A stretch of 37,250 bases of DNA from CAZBMJ01 sp964493205 (GTDB lineage Bacteria; Myxococcota; UBA727; JABDBI01). Position 1 is the first letter of the stretch. The number at the start of each line of letters is the position of its first letter. A program made the position numbers and the translations under genes. The stretch is from contig CAZBMJ010000021.1 in NCBI GenBank assembly GCA_964493205.1, positions 1-37,250 of the forward strand. The letters run 5' to 3'. The notes under the pieces were generated by a model that ran no database searches, had not been told where the DNA came from, and saw only the letters and a program-made list of their open reading frames with translations. This document shows positions 15,087-23,790 of this stretch, piece after piece.

Positions 15087-15959
15087 ATGAAATATTGGAA
15101 ATTGTTTTTATTACTAATTTTTTTAGGAGCAGTAAGTTCTCCTTCTTTTGCAGCTAAGAATCATCCTCCTAGGATAACTGTTCTCAATTTGTTCGAGGAA
15201 ATAATCATTTCCAGTTCTTATGAGGGTTGGAGCATAGCAGGAACCGCGCTTTTGAATGAATGGCCGCGAAGTGGAATACGTCAAGATAAACTATCAGAGA
15301 TTCGGCAAAAAGGGCTTTATATCCTCTCTCATCCCCTAACCAACAAACCTGTAAGAGTTACTGAAGAAAATGCGAGTTTTTTTGAAGGTCTTCCATTGGA
15401 GTTTAAACGCGATGGAAGTCTAATGGCATATAAATATATATTTTGCCCGAGTTCTGTTCTTTCTGCCAAGGATAGCAAAGATCCAGGTGCACCAATTTCA
15501 TTTTATCTTATAAAGGAAGTTCCAAATTTTTTAGAAGAAGATGAATTTGATACGCCTCTGAGTCAAGATAAGCTTGATAAATTTATCACCAATCTCAATA
15601 ATGGTTATGCTTGCTATCATGCCAGTTGCTTATTTAATACTAAGCAAGAACGTGATATGGCTACCCAAATGTGCTTTGTTTCTGCTGAGTTAGCTAACCC
15701 ACAGGCTCAATTTGAAGTTGCATGCAAAAGCACCGACAATTCGCAAAAATTTAAGTTTTGTAAATTAGCCGCCGAGCAAGGGCATACTGAGGCGCAGAGT
15801 CTGTATGAAGTTATGCTTGCTTCTGAAAAAGAATCTAATACTACAGTAAACAGCGAAGATAATAGTGCTCAGGACATATCTAGGGTTCTAAAAAGAAAAT
15901 ATGAACCGACACCAGAACAACAAGAAGATGAAGGTAGTACAAAGAAGCCGAAGCAGTAA
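15087..15959 (+). CDS. Secreted protein with Sel1-like repeat and basic NLS-like tail
   Basis: 290 aa with a clear signal peptide (KLFLLLIFLGAVSSPSFAA, cleavage near residue 23). Residues about 30-180 are unrecognised. ELANPQAQFEVACKS and FCKLAAEQGHTEAQSLYEVML, about residues 208-250, follow the Sel1 helical-repeat pattern (AAEQGHxxAQ). The tail carries two basic clusters, LKRKY and TKKPKQ, separated by an acidic linker, which resembles a bipartite nuclear-localisation signal; this is suggestive only. Sel1 proteins in intracellular bacteria often take part in host interaction. The gene lies inside the interrupted ATPase; AAGGA lies about 10 bp before the ATG. Confidence 0.6.
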   Translation: MKYWKLFLLLIFLGAVSSPSFAAKNHPPRITVLNLFEEIIISSSYEGWSIAGTALLNEWPRSGIRQDKLSEIRQKGLYILSHPLTNKPVRVTEENASFFEGLPLEFKRDGSLMAYKYIFCPSSVLSAKDSKDPGAPISFYLIKEVPNFLEEDEFDTPLSQDKLDKFITNLNNGYACYHASCLFNTKQERDMATQMCFVSAELANPQAQFEVACKSTDNSQKFKFCKLAAEQGHTEAQSLYEVMLASEKESNTTVNSEDNSAQDISRVLKRKYEPTPEQQEDEGSTKKPKQ

Positions 15960-15973
15960 TTTGGATTTCTTAT

Positions 15974-16326
15974 TTAGAGTGGCCTTTAGAACTTCAAAGA
16001 ATGCAGTATATTACGCTATTAAACTATAGATACCTAAGCGATGAACAAATCACTAATATGCAATCTAGTATTAATAAAAATGATTTTGATCAGATGAAAA
16101 ATTTACGCTCCATGCCACTGATTAATTTAGATAATGTTGCACCAAAATTAAGACCTATTGTAGAAGAAATTCATACTATTTTTCAGCTAAGCGTTTATAT
16201 AAACTGCAACTTTGAAATGCCAAAAAAAGTGAGCATCGAAGAGCATTCTCGATTACCTTCAAAAAAACCAAAAAATATAAAAAGTATTGATAATCATAAT
16301 TTATTACTCAATTAAAAATTAATAAT
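15974..16326 (+). pseudogene. Partial, internally deleted copy of the 13635-14786 gene
   Basis: The fragment reproduces EWPLELQRMQYITLLNYRYL through to FQLSVYINCNFE and then jumps to EEHSRLPSKKPKNIK and the LLLN end. It lacks the signal peptide, the first third and about 155 central codons, so it is a pseudogene made by duplication and deletion. Divergence from the parent is small (a few percent), so the event is recent. Confidence 0.75.
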
Positions 16327-16335
16327 AAATAATCC

Positions 16336-16881
16336 TTGTGGTCATTCAAAACAGCAAAGCCCTTAAAACAGAGCTTATATAGAATCTCAGACCCTTATAT
16401 GAGATTTTATCTCAAAGTAATTGAGCCAAATGCAGGTGTTATTGCTGATGGTGGATTCGATCACCTACCGCCGCTATCTACTAGCCCTGGATTCGAAACG
16501 CATCTGGGCCTGCAACTTGAGGCTCTACTACTACAAAATCGTCCGCTGTTACTTGAAAAATTAGGCATTTCACCTGTTGATATTGTACGTAGCGGCCCTT
16601 ATAGGCAGACAAAAACCACCACTCAACAAGGATGCCAAATTGATTATCTTGTGCAGTCCAAAACGAACAGCTTATTTATTTGTGAATTCAAATTCAAAAA
16701 ACGTGAAATAAGTGGCGAAATCATTTCTGAAATGCAAGACAAGGTATCAAAATTAAAGATTCCAAAGGGATTTGCAAAGGTAGCGGTCTTGTTTCATTTA
16801 AGCGGCGTTGCCTCTTTTGTCGCCACAAATCCTTACTTTTATCGCATCGTTGATATTGCAGATTTTTTAGAAGACAATTAG
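16336..16881 (+). pseudogene. AAA ATPase, 3' (DUF234) fragment
   Basis: Opens with WSFKTAKPLKQSLYRISDPYMRFYLKVIEPN, the junction of the winged helix and the DUF234 domain of archaeal-type ATPases. It goes on to CQIDYLVQSKTNSLFICEFKFKKREI (a nuclease-like D-x-E-x-K core) and ends normally. A TTG codon at 16336 is the only start and has no ribosome site. This is the natural continuation of the fragment at 13252-13638. Confidence 0.7.
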
Positions 16882-16907
16882 CTCCTTGCTTATAAAATTA
16901 ACTTGGG

Positions 16908-18536
16908 TCACAAATTCTCAAAGAGCTTTTGTATGCAATTTATATTATCCAAAGCAGGATTAGAAGAAGCATCAGCCGTACGCATATATCCACACAAATC
17001 TGGAGCTGAAACATAGCCTAACATCCTAAGGACATCTAAGGCCCCATCCTCGGAAAGCTGTGCGTAGAGAACGTCATCCAGCCTACCAGTATTTACATTA
17101 TTCATATATTTAACGGTCTCGGTAAAAAACAATAAAGACCAATCAAACCCTGGCTCAGGACAATGATTCTGATATTGTAAAATAAAATTTCTCAACATCT
17201 CAAATGGTATTGTTTTCACAAACTGTTCTCGAATAGCCTCTTTTTTATCAAAATCCGACATTTTTGCATAACGCAAGGTATCCGTGCAGCTTTGCATATT
17301 TTTTTGTAAATCACTAGCTAATTTCAAAGGATTAAATTCATGACACAAATAATGGTAGTATCTACGCAGTGATTCTTTACATGAAAACCCTGGAGCAAAA
17401 TGAAAAATTTCTTTATAGTATAACCCAAATAACTTACTAAAATAGTGAATAAAAGCAGATTGCATTTTTTTTTCAGAAATATCACTAAGTACATTACCTA
17501 CCAATTCATATTTCAATCGAGCAAACATATAGCTTGTAGATAAAGATAAATTACTATGATATAAATCGAAAAAATCCAAAGCGTTCAACATGTAAAATAT
17601 CATTTGATCGATCGCACCTTTAGTTCTAACAGTAGTAAAAAAATCAATAATTATTTTCTCTCTTTGCTCATCAATGGGCACATTGGCTTGGATGGAAAGA
17701 TATTTTAAGAAACAATATAAACCATAACGAAGGGCTGGCAGGCTATCTTTAGGAATATCAGGGATAGAAATACGACTATATGATTTGGAAAAATCAATCG
17801 CCTTATCGAGTAAAGTTAATACATACTTTTCCAAAATGAGCTTAGTCTCGACATTTAAGTGCACTTCTAGTGCAACCCTTAAAGTTTGAAGCTGATTCAA
17901 ATCAGTCAGACTTTCCCAATCGATCCCGCTAGGATGAAAAAAATCAGAACTACTCAAACAGCCTGCATTCAGAGAATAAAAGTTGCAGGCTCTGTGCCTC
18001 TCATCAACAGATAGAGCTCTCTGAAAATGCCAATATTCATCGTAATTACTAGGTGCTAATCGCAAAGCCATTGAATTCAGCTCAAGATCTAAAATTGTTG
18101 CATTAGGCAATTTCTTATTTAAAGTAAAATATCCTACTTCTACCAGAAAACCCTCATAATCATAAGCGTCTGTATCCAACAATGCAGGACATTGTTTCAA
18201 GTTTAATTGCCTTAATTCTTGGCACCTAAATATAGAGGCTGGTAATCGTTTAAGGTTTTTATTTCCTTCCAAGTCTAACGATTTCAAACGTGGTGTTCTA
18301 GCAAAATCAAAAGAAATAGAACTAATGTCATTGTGCGCAAAATCCATTATTTCTATACGTTGATAGCAGCAAATATCTTCTGGAAATTCAGTTAATTGTT
18401 GCATCCGATAAGACAAGATTCGTTCATTATTTGACGCTAAAGAAGAAGCTGGCGCTACATTTGCAGTTAAGCAAAAAGCAGCAAACAAAACAGCACTAGG
18501 CAATATTTTGGTTTTAGTTTTTAAATTGCAATTCAT
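16908..18536 (-). CDS. Secreted leucine-rich-repeat protein
   Basis: 542 aa with a signal peptide (LPSAVLFAAFCLTANVAPASS). Residues about 45-115 hold three or four leucine-rich repeats (IEIMDFAHNDISSI; LKSLDLEGNKNLKRLPASIF; LRQLNLKQCPALL). The remaining 400 residues are helical and Cys/Tyr-rich with no recognised domain. LRR proteins of intracellular bacteria often bind host proteins, and several act as ubiquitin ligases, but no catalytic Cys-containing E3 domain can be claimed here. The gene stands alone. Confidence 0.7.
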   Translation of the reverse strand: MNCNLKTKTKILPSAVLFAAFCLTANVAPASSLASNNERILSYRMQQLTEFPEDICCYQRIEIMDFAHNDISSISFDFARTPRLKSLDLEGNKNLKRLPASIFRCQELRQLNLKQCPALLDTDAYDYEGFLVEVGYFTLNKKLPNATILDLELNSMALRLAPSNYDEYWHFQRALSVDERHRACNFYSLNAGCLSSSDFFHPSGIDWESLTDLNQLQTLRVALEVHLNVETKLILEKYVLTLLDKAIDFSKSYSRISIPDIPKDSLPALRYGLYCFLKYLSIQANVPIDEQREKIIIDFFTTVRTKGAIDQMIFYMLNALDFFDLYHSNLSLSTSYMFARLKYELVGNVLSDISEKKMQSAFIHYFSKLFGLYYKEIFHFAPGFSCKESLRRYYHYLCHEFNPLKLASDLQKNMQSCTDTLRYAKMSDFDKKEAIREQFVKTIPFEMLRNFILQYQNHCPEPGFDWSLLFFTETVKYMNNVNTGRLDDVLYAQLSEDGALDVLRMLGYVSAPDLCGYMRTADASSNPALDNINCIQKLFENL

Positions 18537-18857
18537 ATATAATAAATAAACCTCAAAAAGATAGAAAATAATATTGTATTTTTATTTCACAGAGCATCAT
18601 AACAGAATTATTTTCGATAAACCATATATGCCCATGAGATTGGGGCCATTTCACTGGAAACAAGTTAACAACTGAATTTAGTGCTATATGTAACCTTACG
18701 GACATGACAAATCATTATGTTACTTTTATCGGCATCTTATACTTTACTTATACGCTGTTTATCCTACACTCCTCGCTTCTTTACGTATTGTAAACTACTC
18801 TAATAAAGCCAGAAAATATAAACTGGCAGCGCCTTACGATATTATAATCATGTTTTC
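18537..18857. other. Intergenic gap, nothing recognised
   Basis: About 320 bp between the LRR gene start and the Fic relic. No frame here continues the N-terminus of the Fic protein, and no clear repeat or RNA was found. Confidence 0.4.
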
Positions 18858-19499
18858 ACTTCCTGCAGAGAGTCGAACGATACATTTTGGACTCTTCTGC
18901 AAAAGGGGCATCCTCCAGTAGACCACTTAAATGATTGCCTTAGCGATTTTGAAGAATTTCTTCATGATGAAAGCCTTCCCGTTCTCATAAAAGCAGGATT
19001 AGCTCATGTTCAATTTGAAACAATACACCCTTTTTTAGACGGTAATGGTAGACTTGGCAGGTTACTCATAACCTTGCTTCTATGTACGAATGGTATGCTT
19101 GATGAACCAATTCTTTACTTAAGCCTTTATCTGAAAGCACATCGTCATACCTATTATGAGTTGCTGCAAGAAGCCCAAGAATCTGGCACTTGGGAAACAT
19201 GGCTAGAATTTTTCCTCATTGGTGTAGAAAAATCTTCAAAACAAGCCATTCAAACAGCAGAAAGAATTAATGATCTTTTTGCAAAAGATAGTGAGAAAAT
19301 ATCTCATTTAGGCCGTGCTAGATTTTCATGTGAACAAACACTTGAATACATGAAACGCCTACCTCAAGTGACGGTTCCTCTCCTTGCCAAGGAATTGCAA
19401 ATGACTCAGCCAACAGCAAGAAGTGCATTAAATCACTTGCAGTCTATTGGAGTACTTGAAGAGGTAAGTGGTAAGAAACGTGATAAAATTTATCTCTAA
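18858..19499 (+). pseudogene. Fic family protein, 5'-truncated
   Basis: Reading from 18858 in the frame of the stop at 19499 gives PVLIKAGLAHVQFET then IHPFLDGNGRLGRLL, the intact Fic motif HPFxDGNGRxGR of AMPylating Fic enzymes. It is followed by LYLSLYLKAHRHTYYELLQ and a C-terminal winged helix (PLLAKELQMTQPTARSALNHLQSIGVLEE). The N-terminal 130-150 residues of the family, including the autoinhibitory and ATP-gating part, are absent, and no ATG precedes the motif. Base composition looks less AT-rich than its neighbours. The active-site His is kept, but the protein cannot be made as a normal Fic. It ends 6 bp before the tRNA-Ser. Confidence 0.75.
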
Positions 19500-19505
19500 A
19501 AAAGC

Positions 19506-19596
19506 TGGCGGAGAGGGGGGGATTCGAACCCCCGATAGGGAAGAACCCTATGCCGGATTTCAAGTCCGGTGCAATCAACCGCTCTACCACCTCTCC
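19506..19596 (-). tRNA. tRNA-Ser(UGA), CCA encoded
   Basis: On the minus strand GGAGAGG (5' end, 19590-19596) pairs with CCTCTCC near the 3' end. The anticodon loop CTTGAAA gives anticodon TGA (complement at 19560-19562). A long variable arm (TAGGG/CCCTA) marks a class II tRNA, and the T-loop GGTTCGAATCC is standard. A 3' CCA is encoded at 19506-19508. Length is 91 nt with CCA. Confidence 0.95.
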
Positions 19597-19666
19597 TGAT
19601 TAATCAGTAAATAGCTTAATATAGTCAAAAAAATTTATTTTCAAGCGAGGATAACTACTAATTATT

Positions 19667-20518
19667 TTATATTTTTCCTATTAAAGACATATGCAAATCA
19701 AAAAGTTTTTCTATGCCATGGGCATATTTTAAAGAATCAAAACTTTTTATCCTATTTTTTGATTTTTTTATTAATTTAATGCCACTTAAAAACTCTTTTT
19801 CTAATTTGTTTTTATAAAAGCTAAAATCATTTTTATTGCTGCTTAATAAACACATAATTTCGTTAGTAACATCTCCTTCCTGCTCTTCTCTAGCAAAAGT
19901 AGAAATAGTATTAGCAATCTTGGCAAGTCTTTGCCCAGTAATAAATATTTCTCTACATCTACCTAGCTCATCATAATTAATATTTTTAATCCCCATTAAA
20001 TCGATCATACCTGCAGCTAATACCCCCATATTATAATGACCATAAAACTTTACTTCATAATTATTGCGCATAATACTTTTTGCAGTAACTAATTCAAAAA
20101 ATTTATTAGATAAATATATTTTTTCTAAATCAAAATTAAAAATATTTATTAAATCACTATAATTTGATAATTTTTTAATATGATTATGCATATTTTTAAA
20201 TAAAAATTTTTTAAGATTTATTATATTCATATCGTTAACTGATAATTTATTTTTATTTACTAAGTTATTATTATATATTAATTTTAATAAATTAGGATTA
20301 AAACATGTAGGATTATCGGCTAAATCATCTATAAGAGTTATTAACATTCCTAAATACATTTTTGCACTAAAAGTATCGTTTTGTTCTTTTATAAATACAC
20401 TATCAAGCATAGTATCTTTATAGCCTGTGGCTAAAAAATAAGAAAAAAGTTCTTTTGGTCTAGTGTGTACCACAGACATATAATATTCTATGGCATGTTC
20501 AATCTTTTTTCTAACCAT
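19667..20518 (-). CDS. Class I terpene synthase-like protein
   Basis: 283 aa, all-helical. The first metal-binding motif DDLAD is at D64/D65/D68. The second, NTISTFARE, gives N203, T207 and E211 with the usual Arg before the Glu, matching the NSE/DTE triad that binds the Mg-diphosphate. These two motifs and their spacing (about 140 residues) are diagnostic for class I terpenoid synthases, which ionise a prenyl diphosphate such as GPP or FPP and cyclise it. The start overlaps the P450 gene by 31 bp, so it is co-translated as last gene of a three-gene operon. The product cannot be predicted; length is slightly short for the family. Confidence 0.75.
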   Translation of the reverse strand: MVRKKIEHAIEYYMSVVHTRPKELFSYFLATGYKDTMLDSVFIKEQNDTFSAKMYLGMLITLIDDLADNPTCFNPNLLKLIYNNNLVNKNKLSVNDMNIINLKKFLFKNMHNHIKKLSNYSDLINIFNFDLEKIYLSNKFFELVTAKSIMRNNYEVKFYGHYNMGVLAAGMIDLMGIKNINYDELGRCREIFITGQRLAKIANTISTFAREEQEGDVTNEIMCLLSSNKNDFSFYKNKLEKEFLSGIKLIKKSKNRIKSFDSLKYAHGIEKLFDLHMSLIGKI

Positions 20519-21678
20519 ACAACTTGTTCTCGTTTAGGATGAAGAGTGATTAGTTGAGAACATTCTATTGGTTTATCATAATTTTTGATCAGAAATTTTT
20601 GACAAATTATTTTTAATATTATTACTGCCTCTACATAAGCGAGCCTCTCACCCAAACAAGATTTTGCTCCCATGCCAAATGGCAAAAATTCCTCATGTTT
20701 ATTTTTATCTAAAAATCTTTCTGGGATAAACTCTTGCGGCCTATAAAAATATTGCTCACGCTGATGGATTTGCTTTACCCCAATAATTACCTGATCCTTA
20801 GGATTAAGCTCTAATCCATTAAATAAATTCTTGTGTTTGACTTCACGTACAAGCATATATGCAGGAGGATAAAGTCTTAAAGATTCTTTATAAATAGCTT
20901 TGATAAACTCGTCATTACCTTGATAAACTTGCTCTTGATAATGAGGATAGTTAGCTAATAATAACAAAGTAAAAGTTATTGACGAGGCAGTAGTTTCATG
21001 ACCAGCAAATAAAAATGTCATACATTGGTCTATTAAATAATCACTATGCTTAAATAAAGTAACCACATTTTTTTCTTCTGTGTTAGTAAGTAAAATTTGC
21101 TCAGCAATACATTGACGTATGCTATTTCTTAAATTTATTATTTCTAGATTATTTGCAGTAGGACACCATAAAGGCAAACAAAAAAAATTCATCATTCGTT
21201 GGCCACAAAGCTCATTTAATCTTAAAAATTTAGTCCCTAAAAAACCTACATTTTCTATATTTAGTCCTAAAAACATACGAAAAGCTGTTTTAAGCACAAT
21301 TTGAGTAATAAAACTTGATACATCCAAAGGCTGATTAATATTAATTTTATCCACAAAATCACTAGCTATAGAGCTTATAATAGCTTTATTTTGTTCCAAA
21401 GTGTCAGAGGTAAAAATGGGTCGTGCACAATTTCGATATTCCTTGGATATATCTCCTTGCATTTGTACAAGACCATTATTTCCAGTTACTGGCTTAATTC
21501 TATTAAATATTATTTCATTTTTTGCAAATAAATCTTGTTTATTAATAAGAACTTGCTTTGCTAACAAATAATTAAATATAAAAATAAAATTTTTATGAGC
21601 AATTTTTATTTTTTTTATTTCAGCTTTCTCAAGATAAATTTTATCCATCAATGCCATTAGGTCATCAAAATTTTTCAT
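20488..21678 (-). CDS. Cytochrome P450
   Basis: 396 aa with a complete set of motifs: I-helix AGHETT (225-230), K-helix ESLR (E265, R268), and the heme loop FGMGAKSCLG with the thiolate Cys341. There is no N-terminal membrane anchor, as usual in bacterial P450s. It would insert oxygen into a small hydrophobic substrate and needs separate redox partners, none of which are in this window. It begins 5 bp after the upstream fusion enzyme and overlaps the terpene synthase gene, so its likely substrate is the terpene made by that neighbour. Confidence 0.92.
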   Translation of the reverse strand: MKNFDDLMALMDKIYLEKAEIKKIKIAHKNFIFIFNYLLAKQVLINKQDLFAKNEIIFNRIKPVTGNNGLVQMQGDISKEYRNCARPIFTSDTLEQNKAIISSIASDFVDKININQPLDVSSFITQIVLKTAFRMFLGLNIENVGFLGTKFLRLNELCGQRMMNFFCLPLWCPTANNLEIINLRNSIRQCIAEQILLTNTEEKNVVTLFKHSDYLIDQCMTFLFAGHETTASSITFTLLLLANYPHYQEQVYQGNDEFIKAIYKESLRLYPPAYMLVREVKHKNLFNGLELNPKDQVIIGVKQIHQREQYFYRPQEFIPERFLDKNKHEEFLPFGMGAKSCLGERLAYVEAVIILKIICQKFLIKNYDKPIECSQLITLHPKREQVVWLEKRLNMP

Positions 21679-21683
21679 ACAAA

Positions 21684-23579
21684 TTATTTTTTGCCCAAAA
21701 CTCTACTAATACCTTCTAAAGCATCACGAGAAGAAAATATTTCTTGTAAAAAGCTTAGCTCTAAATTTAAGCCCTCTTGCAAACTAAGACTTTGGGCCGC
21801 CACCATTAATTTATCTGCAATAACTAAAGCTTGATTATTTAATAAAATTTCTTCTAGAACAAATGGCTTATTATCAGGTTTTATTATGGGTTTATTAATA
21901 AATTCTTGAGCTAGAAGCATCAGCTCATCTTGAGTATGAGCAATAGCGTTTACTAGACCTAAATCATAGGCATATTCAGCATCAATAGCTTTAGCTTTCA
22001 AAATCAAATATCGAGCTTTATCTAAACCTAGCTTTTTAACACTGCGTTGAGTTCCACCTAAGCCTGGATAAATACCCAATGAAGTTTCTGGAAAACCAAG
22101 CTTAGCAGTAGGAGTAGCGATAATATGTTTGCAACATAAGGCTAATTCTAGGCCTCCACCCAAAGCTAAGCCTTCTATAAGAGAGATCACTGGTTTTTGA
22201 GAGTTTTCAATAGAAGTAAAAAATTTACTTACTTGCGTGGTAAAATTAACGATATTTTCCAAATTATTTGCTTTTATATTGCGATGAAAAAAGGTCAAAT
22301 CAGCGCCTGCCATAAAAGCTTTTGAGTTGCCTTTTAAAATAATACCTTTTATATTTTTGTCCTGTGAAGCTGTTATAAAAGCCTCTTGCAAACCAATAAA
22401 TAACTCTTCGTCTAGGGCATTTAGAGATTGTGGTTTATTAAAAGTAATAATACCTAAATTATGTTTTATTTCATAATTAACACTTGTGTTTGCAAAAGGT
22501 ATTTTGTTAGTTATATGACACAAAAAATTTTCAGTGCATTCAGTATTTTTATATGTATTTTCAAAATTATATAAGTTTTTATTTAACATAGAAAAAACTC
22601 CGCTTTTCCATGCCAAGCCTACACAAGCGCCTAAATCTATATCAGCAAAAGAGCAAATTTTTTCCTGATTAACCATTTTTTCAGCGATACTGCCAACAGT
22701 TAGAAGCATTCTTTGAGCTATATAGGATTTTTTATCTTCTTCTATATGACCATTTAATTGCCAATTTTGTTTTTTTTCAATAATGGGCAAAATAATTTCA
22801 CTGGGTTTATAAAAATCACCAAAAGACTTTTGCAAAGATAAGCAAGAGTCATAGGCAATAATTGGACCAGTAACATTCATTAACTCAAATGGCCCCATAG
22901 ATATACCAAAAAATTCCCTGCAGGCTTCATCTATGGTGTTTATATTTGCTTTATTTTCTTCTAGGATTCTCATAGCTTCATTAAGCCAAGGTACAAAAAA
23001 ACGATTAACAATAAAACCACTGGAATCCTTAGAAAAAATAACTATTTTATTGATATTTTTTTGTAGTTCTTCAACTTTTTTAATACTACTTTCATCTGTA
23101 TCTTTTGAGGCTATTATTTCAACTAATTTATTTTTTGCTGGGTGATAAAAATAATGCAACCCCACTAACCTATTTTTATAAAACAAATTTTCACCGATTT
23201 GGCTTATTAAAAAACTGGAAGTATTGCTGGCAAGAATAACATTTTTACTTACTAATTTTTCTAAATCAGCAAAAAGTTCTTGTTTTGCTATTAAATTTTC
23301 AAATATGGCTTCTATGACCATAGAAGCTGGCATCACGGCCCCTAAATCATTGCTAAAGGTAATATTAGAAATTATATTTTTAGAAATTTTTTCATCAATA
23401 ATATTTTTTGTAATAGCTTCATTAAGCATTTTAGAAAGTGTTATTTTGGCATTTTCAATATTTTTTAAATTGTTATCGATTAATAAAACTTTATGCCCAT
23501 GGGTAGCATATTTTTGTGCAATACCACAGCCCATATTTCCAGCACCAATAACGGCTATAATTTCTTTTTTAGTCAGCAT
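21684..23579 (-). CDS. 3-hydroxyacyl-CoA dehydrogenase / enoyl-CoA hydratase fusion
   Basis: 631 aa from the ATG at 23579; GGAG lies 4-5 bp upstream, and a longer frame to 23735 merely reads through an intergenic repeat. Residues 1-335 are a 3-hydroxyacyl-CoA dehydrogenase: NAD-binding GAGNMGCGIA (12-21), GLHYFYHPAKNKLVEI and two C-terminal dimer domains. Residues about 390-631 are a crotonase: FMAGADL, GLALGGGLELALCC and FPETSLGIYPGLGG, with both catalytic Glu present. The dehydrogenase-first order is opposite to FadB and like the archaeal bifunctional crotonyl-CoA hydratase/dehydrogenase. It should hydrate enoyl-CoA and oxidise the product. It heads the P450/terpene-synthase operon, so it may supply or modify an acyl chain for the product. 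Confidence 0.88.
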   Translation of the reverse strand: MLTKKEIIAVIGAGNMGCGIAQKYATHGHKVLLIDNNLKNIENAKITLSKMLNEAITKNIIDEKISKNIISNITFSNDLGAVMPASMVIEAIFENLIAKQELFADLEKLVSKNVILASNTSSFLISQIGENLFYKNRLVGLHYFYHPAKNKLVEIIASKDTDESSIKKVEELQKNINKIVIFSKDSSGFIVNRFFVPWLNEAMRILEENKANINTIDEACREFFGISMGPFELMNVTGPIIAYDSCLSLQKSFGDFYKPSEIILPIIEKKQNWQLNGHIEEDKKSYIAQRMLLTVGSIAEKMVNQEKICSFADIDLGACVGLAWKSGVFSMLNKNLYNFENTYKNTECTENFLCHITNKIPFANTSVNYEIKHNLGIITFNKPQSLNALDEELFIGLQEAFITASQDKNIKGIILKGNSKAFMAGADLTFFHRNIKANNLENIVNFTTQVSKFFTSIENSQKPVISLIEGLALGGGLELALCCKHIIATPTAKLGFPETSLGIYPGLGGTQRSVKKLGLDKARYLILKAKAIDAEYAYDLGLVNAIAHTQDELMLLAQEFINKPIIKPDNKPFVLEEILLNNQALVIADKLMVAAQSLSLQEGLNLELSFLQEIFSSRDALEGISRVLGKK

Positions 23580-23605
23580 AAAGCTCCTATTATATTTTTT
23601 AACAT

Positions 23606-23776
23606 GAGCTCGAGTCCTGACGTACCGCGACTCGTTCACGGTATCCAGAAAATTAATTCCTACAATTGTAAAGATTAATTGCCTGGATGCCTCGCACAAG
23701 GCGTGGCACGTAGAAACTGAGTTTTGCTTGCTCAAAACTTATAGTTTAGACTTTATGTCGAACTCACGTCAGATAT
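23606..23776. repeat. Intergenic palindrome-rich repeat
   Basis: The segment begins and ends with matching inverted ends (CTGACGT near 23617 and ACGTCAG near 23766). Inside it are short stems: ACCGCGA/TCACGGT (23623-23642), GCCT/AGGC, and AGTTTTG/CAAAACT. The sequence ACCGCGACTCGTTCACGG and the GGCGTGGCACGTAGAAAC block resemble intergenic repeats known from several intracellular proteobacteria. A related fragment (GTTTCTACGTACCGTGACC) occurs at 37178-37196 in inverted orientation. Confidence 0.5.
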
Positions 23777-23790
23777 AACAATAAGAACTT

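Noticed and set aside
19506..19596. Attachment site in the tRNA-Ser
   Set aside because: No integrase gene or second copy of the tRNA end was found in the window.
23580..23735. 52-residue N-terminal extension of the dehydrogenase/hydratase fusion
   Set aside because: It is translated from the structured intergenic repeat and has no ribosome site; the ATG at 23579 has GGAG and starts the NAD-binding domain properly.
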